From: Pseudomonadota bacterium
Lineage (GTDB): Bacteria; Desulfobacterota; Anaeroferrophillalia; Anaeroferrophillales; Tharpellaceae
Length of the DNA stretch: 11,204 nt
Direction: 5' to 3'
Assembly: GCA_015486505.1 (NCBI GenBank)
Contig: WFRP01000161.1
Span: forward strand, 1 to 11,204
A model generated the notes under the pieces. That model had not been told where the DNA came from. It did not search any database and saw nothing but the letters and a program-made list of their open reading frames with translations. Position 1 is the first letter of the stretch. Every line of letters begins with the position of its first letter. Positions 5,444-11,204 of this stretch are shown here, in pieces. A program made the translations under genes and the position numbers.

Positions 5444-6180
5444 TCAACTGAGCGTAAGATCAAACCCCGCGCCGGGGCGGTAATCCCGGCGGCAGTCCGT
5501 TCACCGGCCTTGATGATATCGGCCATCTGCGCCGGCGGGTATTTGCCCCGGCCGAAATCTATCAGCGTCCCGACCATAATCCGCACCATATTTTTCAGAA
5601 AACCGTTACCCTTGACAAAAAACATCAGGTAAGGTCCGCGTTTAAGCCAGCGCGCCTGAATTAAAGTCCGCGTACTGGTAGCGGTTTCCCCGTCAGCGGC
5701 CTTGAATGAATTGAAATCGTGCTCGCCAAGCAGAAATTCAGCCGCCCGGCGCAAGGCATTCAAATCCAGAGGTTGCCGGATATGCCAGGCATGATTACGC
5801 AAAAGCGGGTTGGCAACCAGGCCGTTATCAATTATGTAGAGATAGGTTTTGGCCCGGGCTGATTTTCGGGCGTGGAAATCAGCGCTTACATCTTCCACCC
5901 TGCGGACGACAATATCTTTCGGCAACAGACTGTTAAAAGCCGCCTGAATCCGCGGCCCCGGCAACGTCCCGGCATACGGCCACGAAGCCACCTGCCCCCA
6001 GGCGTGTACCCCGGCATCCGTACGGCCTGAGCCCGCCAGCCGCCGCCGAACCCCGGAAAACTTTGCCGCGACATTCTCCAGCTGCGCCTGAATCGTCGTC
6101 CCATTGGGCTGAACCTGCCAGCCGTTATAGGCGGTACCGTCATAGGCTATAGTCAATTTCAGATTACGCCCCGACTCCAT
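5437..6180 (-). CDS. truA: tRNA pseudouridine(38-40) synthase TruA
   Basis: TruA isomerises uridines 38, 39 and 40 in the anticodon stem-loop of many tRNAs. The product has the family start LKLTIAYDGTAYNGWQVQPN, the catalytic aspartate in AGSGRTDAGVHAWGQV, the RAKTYLYII and HDFNSFK segments, and FFVKGNGFLKNMVRIMVGTL. From the ATG at 6180 it has 247 residues, like the family, and the conserved core begins within about 7 residues. A GTG at 6201, two bases from the greA stop, would add seven residues. Neither start has a strong Shine-Dalgarno (a GGGA lies 11 bases before the ATG). It is the last gene of carB-greA-truA. Its 3' end overlaps the rex 3' end by 7 bp with no visible terminator between. 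Confidence 0.94.
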   Translation of the reverse strand: MESGRNLKLTIAYDGTAYNGWQVQPNGTTIQAQLENVAAKFSGVRRRLAGSGRTDAGVHAWGQVASWPYAGTLPGPRIQAAFNSLLPKDIVVRRVEDVSADFHARKSARAKTYLYIIDNGLVANPLLRNHAWHIRQPLDLNALRRAAEFLLGEHDFNSFKAADGETATSTRTLIQARWLKRGPYLMFFVKGNGFLKNMVRIMVGTLIDFGRGKYPPAQMADIIKAGERTAAGITAPARGLILRSVDY

Positions 6181-6203
6181 CACAACATAAGTCCCGCTCA
6201 CAG

Positions 6204-6695
6204 TCAGGGTTTAGTCGCGCTAATGTCTAAAATCAGATAATTTTTGCCGCCGGCCGGGGTCTGGAGAAAAATTTCATCATCAATCTCTTTACCGAGCAGA
6301 GCCCGGGCTAAAGGCGCGGCAATCGAGACCCGCCCGGCATCAACATCGGCCTCATCTTCACCCACCAGCTGATAAACCACCTCTTCCCCGGTATCTTCAT
6401 CCGACAAAGTAACAAAGACCCCGAAAACCACCCGGTCCAGATTTGTCATCTGGGTCGGATCAATAACCTCAGCCCGGGTCAGACGCTCGCCGAGATGGTT
6501 GATCCGGCCTTCGATAAACGACTGCCGGTTTTTGGCCGCATCATATTCTGCGTTTTCGCTTAAATCACCATGATCGCGGGCTTCGGCAATATCCCGAATA
6601 ACCTGCTGCCGCTCAACCGTCTTCAAATGGTTAAGCTCATCTTTAAGTTTTTTATAACCGGCCGGTGTAAACGGCACTTTCGCCATACTGCTCAT
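6204..6695 (-). CDS. greA: Transcription elongation factor GreA
   Basis: GreA enters the secondary channel of backtracked RNA polymerase and stimulates cleavage of the nascent RNA 3' end, rescuing stalled complexes. The protein has the N-terminal coiled coil beginning PFTPAGYKKLKDELNHLK, the acidic tip segment RDHGDLSENAEYDAAKNRQ whose D and E residues coordinate the catalytic Mg2+, and a C-terminal FKBP-like domain with ISIAAPLARALLGK-type sequence. I choose ATG at 6695 (163 residues) because GGAG lies 9 bases upstream. An ATG at 6710 lacks a ribosome-binding site and adds five residues unlike the family. An ATG at 6686 is a third option. It lies 29 bp after carB and almost touches truA, so one transcript is likely. 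Confidence 0.95.
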   Translation of the reverse strand: MSSMAKVPFTPAGYKKLKDELNHLKTVERQQVIRDIAEARDHGDLSENAEYDAAKNRQSFIEGRINHLGERLTRAEVIDPTQMTNLDRVVFGVFVTLSDEDTGEEVVYQLVGEDEADVDAGRVSIAAPLARALLGKEIDDEIFLQTPAGGKNYLILDISATKP

Positions 6696-6724
6696 TAAAA
6701 CATACTCCATTAAATTTATAATTT

Positions 6725-9700
6725 TCAGACATTATTCTGATGATAGTCCTGGATTGCCTTAAGATTTACCTCCCGATCGTTCAGGGCGGCAATCGCCCGG
6801 GCCGCACCCTGCGCTCCCGGCAGGGTGGTAAAATAGGGAATCGCGTTATCCAATGCCACCCGCCGGATATAGAGCGAATCTTCATGCGAGCGGGCATCAC
6901 CGGGGAGGTTGATAACCATATCGATTTCACCGTTTAAGACCAGATCAATCGCGTTGGGACGCCCCTCCTTCTGTTTTTTGATCATGCGGTTGGCAATCCC
7001 CAAATCGGTTAAGGCCCGGGCGGTACCGGCGGTGGCGATAAAATCAAAACCGGCTTCAGAGAGCGGTTCGACGATACTTCGCAGACCGGTTTTATCACTC
7101 ATACTCAAGAAAACCGAACCTTTTGCCGGCAACGGATTGCCGGCCGCCGTCTGGGCTTTAGCAAAAGCCAGGGGAAAATCACGATCTACCCCCATCACTT
7201 CACCGGTTGATTTCATCTCCGGCCCGAGCAGGGTATCAACCCCGGGGAATTTAAGAAACGGAAAAACCGCTTCCTTAACTGCGCTCCAGGGCGGCAGATA
7301 ATTTTCTTCAACTCCGAGTTCAGCCAGACTTTTACCCGCCATTACCCGGGCCGCGATCGCCGCCAGCGGCAAGCCGGTAGCTTTCCCGACAAAAGGCACT
7401 GTGCGTGAAGCCCTGGGATTTACTTCGATAATATAGACTTCATTATCCTGAACTGCGAACTGCACGTTCATTAAACCTTTAACATTCAATTCCCGAGCCA
7501 TGGCCTTAGTCTGCCTGGCGATCTCGGTTATAATTTCCGGCGACAAGGAATAAGGCGGCAGGGAACAGGCTGAATCACCGGAGTGAATCCCGGCTTTTTC
7601 AATATGCTCCATAATCCCGCCAACCAGCACTTTGCGGCCGTCACAAACCGCGTCAACGTCAACTTCAACCGCGTTATTTAAAAATTTGTCGATTAAAACC
7701 GGGTGATCATAAGAGACATCCACGGCTTTCTGCATATAACCCTGCAGACTCACGCGGTTATAAACAATCTCCATTCCGCGGCCACCGAGAACATAGGAGG
7801 GGCGCACCAGAACCGGATAGCCGATCTTTTCGGCAATTGCCACGGCTTCATCTATCGAAGTCGCGGTATCATTTTGCGGCTGTTTCAAATCGAGTTTTTC
7901 CAGAAACTCCTTAAACCGGCGCCGATCCTCAGCCCTATCGATACTGTCGGGCGAAGTCCCTAAAATCGGCACGCCCGCTTTTTCCAGCTCTTCCGCCAGT
8001 TTCAACGGGGTCTGACCGCCGAACTGAACAATCACCCCGTAAGGTTTTTCGGTTGCGACAATCTGCAAGACATCCTCGTGCGTCAAAGGCTCAAAATAGA
8101 GCCGGTCCGAGGTATCGTAATCGGTACTGACGGTCTCCGGGTTGCAGTTGACCATAATGGTTTCATAACCGTCTTTAGCCAGAGCGAACGAACAATGCAC
8201 ACAACAGTAATCAAATTCAATCCCCTGGCCGATCCGGTTCGGACCGCCGCCAAGAATAATGATTTTTTTCCGCGCGGTTGGCCGGCTCTCATCTTCCATC
8301 TCATAGGTCGAATAGAAATAGGGCGTATAGGCCTCAAACTCGGCGGCACAGGTATCAACCCGTTTATAAACCGGCAAAATTTTCTGAGCCAGCCGCGCTT
8401 TTCTGACCTCAGCTTCACTACAACCAAGAACCGCAGCCAGAAATCTGTCGGCAAAGCCCAACTCCTTGGCCCGGCGCAGGCAGGAAGAGGAAAGCTCAGA
8501 TAATTTTTTCCCCTGCAGTTCTTCCTGCTCAAATTCAATGATTTCTTTGATATTATTGACAAACCAGGGATCAATCCCGGTCATAGCATAGATTTTTTCA
8601 ACCGAAAAACCTAAGCGCAGGGCATCGCCAAGATACCAGAGACGTTCCGGGCCCGGCCTCTGCAGTTGCTCTTCAACCAGATCAATGCCGGCTTTATCCG
8701 GGGCAAGATAGGTTGCAGCCGGCAGCCGGTGCTCGAAACCATAGGAATCGATCTCCATTGAACGCATCGCTTTCTGCAGCGATTCCTTAAAGGTCCGGCC
8801 GATCGCCATCGCCTCGCCGACCGACTTCATCTGGGTGGTCAGGGTCGCTTCCGCCTGATGGAATTTCTCAAACGTAAAACGCGGAATTTTAGTAACGACA
8901 TAGTCGATTGTCGGCTCAAAACAGGCGGGCGTCTCCCGGGTAATATCGTTGGGAATTTCATCAAGGGTAAAGCCGACCGCCAGTTTGGCGGCGATCTTGG
9001 CAATCGGGAAACCGGTCGCCTTGGAGGCCAAAGCCGAACTCCGGGAAACCCGAGGATTCATCTCAATCACCACCAGACGCCCGTCTTGAGGATTAACCCC
9101 GAACTGGACGTTGGAGCCGCCGGTAGCGACCCCGATCTCCCGCATAATCGCCAAAGCGGCATCCCGCATTATCTGATACTCTTTATCGGTCAAAGTCTGG
9201 GCCGGGGCCACGGTGATACTGTCGCCGGTATGAATCCCCATCGCGTCAAAATTTTCGATGGAGCAGATAATAACGACATTATCCTTATGATCGCGCATAA
9301 CTTCGAGCTCATACTCTTTCCAGCCGACAATCGACTCTTCGATAAGAATCTCATGGACCGGACTGATCTCAAGGCCGCGCTTGACAAAATCCTCAAAGTC
9401 TTCGACATTGTAAGCGATATTTCCGCCGCTGCCGCCCATCGTGAAAGAGGGCCTCAAGATTGACGGAAAACCGGTATACTCCAGAATTTCCCAGGCTTCA
9501 TCAAGGCTTTTCGCAACCCCGCTGCGGGGCGAGCCCAAGCCGATACGATCCATCGCGTCTTTAAACAGCTGGCGATCCTCGGCTTTTTTAATCGACTCCA
9601 GGGTCGCGCCGATCATCTCAACCCCATATTTTGCCAGGGTTCCATTTTCCGCCAGAGCGATACCGATATTCAAGGCCGTCTGCCCGCCCAGAGTCGGCAG

Positions 9701-9958
9701 TAGCGCATCGGGTTTTTCCAGAGCAACAATGCGCCCGACGGTTTCCGGCGTCAGCGGTTCGATATAGGTGCGGTCGGCAAATTCAGGATCGGTCATAATG
9801 GTTGCCGGGTTACTGTTAACCAGTACCACCTCATACCCCTCCTCTTTCAGCGCCTTGCAGGCCTGAGTCCCGGAGTAATCAAATTCACAGGCCTGACCAA
9901 TCACAATCGGGCCCGACCCTATCAGCATTATCTTTTTTAGATCAGTTCGTTTCGGCAA
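6725..9958 (-). CDS. carB: Carbamoyl phosphate synthase large subunit CarB
   Basis: CarB makes carbamoyl phosphate from bicarbonate, two ATP and ammonia channelled from the CarA glutaminase, feeding pyrimidine and arginine synthesis. The 1077-residue protein is full length, close to the E. coli subunit. The first synthetase half has GSGPIVIGQ (14-22), the ATP-grasp loop MGGSGG (174-179) and EMNPRVSRSSA (299-309). An oligomerisation linker follows. The second half has GGGPNRIGQGIEFDY (570-584), LGGRGME (724-730) and EVNPRASRTVPF (845-856). A C-terminal methylglyoxal-synthase-like allosteric domain spans about 946-1077. The start codon is TTG at 9958: it yields the family-typical MPKRTD beginning, and AAGGG lies 8 bases upstream. 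carA is not adjacent. The gene heads a carB-greA-truA unit divergent from lpxH. Confidence 0.98.
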   Translation of the reverse strand: MPKRTDLKKIMLIGSGPIVIGQACEFDYSGTQACKALKEEGYEVVLVNSNPATIMTDPEFADRTYIEPLTPETVGRIVALEKPDALLPTLGGQTALNIGIALAENGTLAKYGVEMIGATLESIKKAEDRQLFKDAMDRIGLGSPRSGVAKSLDEAWEILEYTGFPSILRPSFTMGGSGGNIAYNVEDFEDFVKRGLEISPVHEILIEESIVGWKEYELEVMRDHKDNVVIICSIENFDAMGIHTGDSITVAPAQTLTDKEYQIMRDAALAIMREIGVATGGSNVQFGVNPQDGRLVVIEMNPRVSRSSALASKATGFPIAKIAAKLAVGFTLDEIPNDITRETPACFEPTIDYVVTKIPRFTFEKFHQAEATLTTQMKSVGEAMAIGRTFKESLQKAMRSMEIDSYGFEHRLPAATYLAPDKAGIDLVEEQLQRPGPERLWYLGDALRLGFSVEKIYAMTGIDPWFVNNIKEIIEFEQEELQGKKLSELSSSCLRRAKELGFADRFLAAVLGCSEAEVRKARLAQKILPVYKRVDTCAAEFEAYTPYFYSTYEMEDESRPTARKKIIILGGGPNRIGQGIEFDYCCVHCSFALAKDGYETIMVNCNPETVSTDYDTSDRLYFEPLTHEDVLQIVATEKPYGVIVQFGGQTPLKLAEELEKAGVPILGTSPDSIDRAEDRRRFKEFLEKLDLKQPQNDTATSIDEAVAIAEKIGYPVLVRPSYVLGGRGMEIVYNRVSLQGYMQKAVDVSYDHPVLIDKFLNNAVEVDVDAVCDGRKVLVGGIMEHIEKAGIHSGDSACSLPPYSLSPEIITEIARQTKAMARELNVKGLMNVQFAVQDNEVYIIEVNPRASRTVPFVGKATGLPLAAIAARVMAGKSLAELGVEENYLPPWSAVKEAVFPFLKFPGVDTLLGPEMKSTGEVMGVDRDFPLAFAKAQTAAGNPLPAKGSVFLSMSDKTGLRSIVEPLSEAGFDFIATAGTARALTDLGIANRMIKKQKEGRPNAIDLVLNGEIDMVINLPGDARSHEDSLYIRRVALDNAIPYFTTLPGAQGAARAIAALNDREVNLKAIQDYHQNNV

Positions 9959-9966
9959 TTTAAAAA

Positions 9967-9971
9967 CCCTT
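9967..9971 (-). promoter_or_regulatory. Ribosome-binding site supporting the TTG start of carB
   Basis: On the minus strand AAGGG (9971-9967) lies 8 bases before TTG (9958). The next in-frame ATG is codon 11, which would remove the conserved MPKRTDLKKI beginning and leave only three residues before the GSGP nucleotide loop. The Shine-Dalgarno match and the family N-terminus together decide for TTG. Confidence 0.7.
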
Positions 9972-9995
9972 ATTTGATATTAATTTCCTACTTTA

Positions 9996-10025
9996 TTGAC
10001 AATAAACTTATTATACGACTATTAT
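9996..10025 (+). promoter_or_regulatory. Predicted promoter of the lpxH-like gene, apparently leaderless
   Basis: TTGACA (9996-10001, perfect) and TATTAT (10020-10025, five of six matches to TATAAT) are separated by 18 bases. Initiation about 7 bases after the -10 would fall at 10031-10033, the ATG itself, and no Shine-Dalgarno precedes that ATG. This suggests a leaderless mRNA. The -35 overlaps a minus-strand TTGTCA (10002-9997). Confidence 0.5.
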
Positions 10026-10026
10026 A
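10010..10026 (-). promoter_or_regulatory. Candidate -10 elements for carB
   Basis: Two perfect TATAAT hexamers lie on the minus strand at 10026-10021 and 10015-10010. The second would start transcription near 10003, giving carB a leader of about 45 bases that includes its AAGGG site. Its -35 at 17-bp spacing (TTTCAT) is poor. A different pair, TTGTCA (10002-9997) and TATCAA (9979-9974), would start inside the Shine-Dalgarno and is less likely. Confidence 0.3.
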
Positions 10027-10032
10027 CCGATT

Positions 10033-10752
10033 ATGAAATCAATTTTTCTGGCTGACGCCCATTTACTAAACCCCGAAGATTTAGCCTACGGTGAGCTTCT
10101 GGAATTTCTTGAAAATCTGCCCGGCGATCTCGACAACCTCTTTATTCTCGGCGATTTCTTTGACTTCTGGCACGGGTTTAAAGATGTCGTCTTCAGCCAC
10201 TATGTTCCAATTATCGCCAACTTGCAGAAACTTGCCGCAGGCGGCGTTAAGATCCATTTTTTTGCCGGCAATCACGAAGCCTCGTTCGGCCCCGTCCTGG
10301 AAGCTGCAGGCACCTGCCACAAACAGGCCGGCATAACTGAAATAGACAGGCAAAAAATCTATTTGGCCCACGGCGACCGGCTTAATCCGGAAGATTATCT
10401 CTACCGCCTCTGGCACGGTATTTTACGCAGCCGTTTCACCTTGAAGGCAATGGATATCCTGCCGGTTTCTCTAACCTTAAAAATTGCCGACATCCTCTCC
10501 CGCGGCGGTCAGGGTTATGATGAGCGCAAAAAATTCATTCCGCCGCAAGTCTTAAAGAGTTGTGCAACGATTCTTAACGGCAAAGACGACATCCAGACAA
10601 TTATCATCGGCCACTTTCATCAACAGCGCCGAGAGACTTTCATCACCAAATCCGGTCCCAAATCACTCTACATTCTCGGTGACTGGATTAACGACCGTTC
10701 CTACCTGCTCCTTGAGAACGGCCGGTTCAGTTTTCATCATCACGGACGCTAA
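10033..10752 (+). CDS. lpxH: LpxH-like metallophosphoesterase (probable UDP-2,3-diacylglucosamine diphosphatase)
   Basis: Members of this calcineurin-like family hydrolyse UDP-2,3-diacylglucosamine to lipid X and UMP in lipid A synthesis at the inner membrane face. The 239-residue protein has all metal-site motifs in order: DAH (8-10), GDFFDFW (40-46), GNHE (79-82), HGD (113-115) and GHFH (193-196). Length equals E. coli LpxH (240). Canonical LpxH has GNRD where this protein has GNHE, so it belongs to a diverged branch, and another phosphoesterase substrate is possible. The start at 10033 has no Shine-Dalgarno and lies at the predicted transcription start. It is divergent from carB. Decayed toxin-antitoxin sequence begins about 8 bp after its stop, and no terminator is visible. 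Confidence 0.75.
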   Translation: MKSIFLADAHLLNPEDLAYGELLEFLENLPGDLDNLFILGDFFDFWHGFKDVVFSHYVPIIANLQKLAAGGVKIHFFAGNHEASFGPVLEAAGTCHKQAGITEIDRQKIYLAHGDRLNPEDYLYRLWHGILRSRFTLKAMDILPVSLTLKIADILSRGGQGYDERKKFIPPQVLKSCATILNGKDDIQTIIIGHFHQQRRETFITKSGPKSLYILGDWINDRSYLLLENGRFSFHHHGR

Positions 10753-10759
10753 AGAGTAA

Positions 10760-10839
10760 ATATTCGGGAGAATCCTGAGCTATATAAGCATAAATGGCAT
10801 CAAGAGTCCATATGCAGTTTCTGTCCAGTGTACTTTCAT
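10760..10839 (-). pseudogene. Truncated, frameshifted ParE/RelE-like toxin remnant
   Basis: From ATG at 10839 the minus strand reads MKVHWTETAYG. After an apparent one-base deletion near 10803-10807, the next frame reads LDAIYAYIAQDSPEY to 10760. This is the N-terminal beta strand and helix pattern of ParE/RelE-superfamily type II toxins. Similarity stops at about 10760, 8 bp from the lpxH stop, so roughly two-thirds of a normal 90-100 residue toxin is missing. The start overlaps the preceding antitoxin stop by 4 bp (ATGA), the usual operon arrangement. It cannot make a functional toxin. The family call rests on remembered sequence pattern, not a search. Confidence 0.7.
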
Positions 10840-11054
10840 TTTGATAAAGAGTATTTCTCACTAATTATATTCACATATTTTGTACGTCCTGCTTTACTAT
10901 CAGCAAGTCCACATTCAATTGTTTCTCTTACATAAATTTCTTGCATCAAATCATCTCAAATAGCTGTTTCGGGTAATTTATCTACAATTTTTTAAGCATC
11001 TTCTTTTATCACTGCTGCCGGCATTATGTCATCCAGATTTTTAATACTTATTTC
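10836..11054 (-). pseudogene. Degraded type II antitoxin remnant upstream of the toxin fragment
   Basis: One minus-strand frame reads ISIKNLDDIMPAAVIKEDA, stop, KIVDKLPETAI, stop, DDLMQEIYVRETIECGLADS and on through KAGRTKYVNIISEKYSLSK to a TGA at 10838-10836. The internal stops are TAA at 10994-10992 and TGA at 10958-10956. The second probably replaced a tryptophan codon. This resembles small antitoxins of about 70-75 residues with a 'DDLM-EIYVR-IE-GL-D' core that are found directly before ParE/RelE toxins. The first few residues and the start codon are missing where the IS66-like end begins at 11055. With two stops and no start it is dead. Confidence 0.7.
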
Positions 11055-11204
11055 GTAACTACTCGCCCCTATGAATATTTGGCTCAGTGATTTCACCAGC
11101 CGGAGCCATTTGAATTGCAACAAGAGGGTTTATTCCTTGGTTTGCCATGGTTTGCAAATAACTTGAAATCCGACAATAGGCTTTAGCGTATTGCTCACGG
11201 CGAA
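11055..11204 (-). mobile_element. End of an IS66-family-like insertion sequence (runs off the window)
   Basis: On the plus strand the boundary reads GTAACTACTCGCCCC from 11055, beginning GTAA as IS66-family terminal repeats do and matching GTAACTATTCAGCC of the element at 382 at most positions. The transposase reading frame ends within this terminus (TAG at 11061-11059), a compact arrangement. To its left the antitoxin frame resumes immediately, so 11054/11055 is a plausible insertion junction. The other end and any 8-bp target duplication lie outside the window (the flank here is CTTATTTC, 11047-11054). Confidence 0.55.
11059..11204 (-). CDS. IS66-family-like transposase, C-terminal 47 residues (partial)
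   Basis: The frame is open from the window edge to TAG at 11061-11059, giving 47 residues. It includes EQYAKAYCRISSYLQTM followed by ANQGINPLVAIQMAPAGEI. The pattern AYxRISSYLxTMxxQGxNPLxAIxxA resembles the extreme C-terminal segment of IS66-type DDE transposases, where 'AYARIRGYISTVKKN' and 'ALKxAFxG' motifs recur. The frame has no stop or shift in view, but most of the gene, including the catalytic domain, lies beyond the window, so intactness is unknown. Identification is by pattern memory only. Confidence 0.5.
   Translation of the reverse strand, partial: RREQYAKAYCRISSYLQTMANQGINPLVAIQMAPAGEITEPNIHRGE

Noticed and set aside
8083..8574. A 163-codon minus-strand frame inside carB
   Set aside because: Out-of-frame reading of carB itself. 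The carB frame is intact across it.
8858..9463. A 201-codon plus-strand open frame opposite carB
   Set aside because: Antisense shadow of a fully conserved carB region. No ribosome-binding site or domain.
10753..11204. tRNA or other structured RNA gene in the right-hand AT-rich stretch
   Set aside because: No cloverleaf, T-loop motif or CCA end found. The stretch is explained by toxin-antitoxin and transposase remnants.

Overview
The window reads as a chromosomal segment of a Gram-negative, probably anaerobic bacterium, most likely of the Desulfobacterota (former Deltaproteobacteria). Three points support this. The run proB-proA-nadD-rsfS-rlmH is typical of Desulfuromonas/Geobacter-like genomes. 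A Rex NADH/NAD+ sensor sits next to it. An LpxH-type lipid A phosphoesterase implies an outer membrane. The lineage is an inference from gene order and protein character, not a database result.

Layout. Positions 1-635 hold no credible gene. They contain a direct repeat of about 110-120 bp whose copies carry a conserved hairpin, a perfect 12-bp AT-rich inverted repeat, and a 241-bp miniature element (382-622) with perfect 12-bp terminal inverted repeats of IS66 type. Positions 636-4552 are a compact minus-strand operon, transcribed proB-proA-nadD-rsfS-rlmH (proline synthesis, NAD synthesis, ribosome silencing, 23S rRNA methylation), with several overlapping or nearly touching genes. A 246-bp divergent intergenic region (4553-4798) follows. 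It carries a likely proB promoter, a near-consensus Rex operator and nested dyads in front of rex (plus strand). rex meets truA tail to tail with a 7-bp overlap. The minus-strand block carB-greA-truA (pyrimidine/arginine precursor, transcript cleavage factor, tRNA pseudouridine) fills 5437-9958. A 74-bp divergent promoter region separates carB (TTG start) from an lpxH-like gene (10033-10752), which may be translated from a leaderless mRNA.

The right edge (10753-11204) is AT-rich debris. Read on the minus strand, it holds a decayed type II toxin-antitoxin pair: an antitoxin with two in-frame stops and a ParE/RelE-like toxin that is frameshifted and truncated. The antitoxin is interrupted at its 5' end by what looks like the end of an IS66-family element, whose transposase C-terminus (47 residues) runs off the window.

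The genes are housekeeping and give no sign of a new multi-gene system. The parts worth a second look are the rex leader (operator plus mutually exclusive hairpins plus a terminator-like stem), the left-hand repeat and miniature-element cluster, the dead toxin-antitoxin/IS66 junction, and the compact carB/lpxH divergent promoter.
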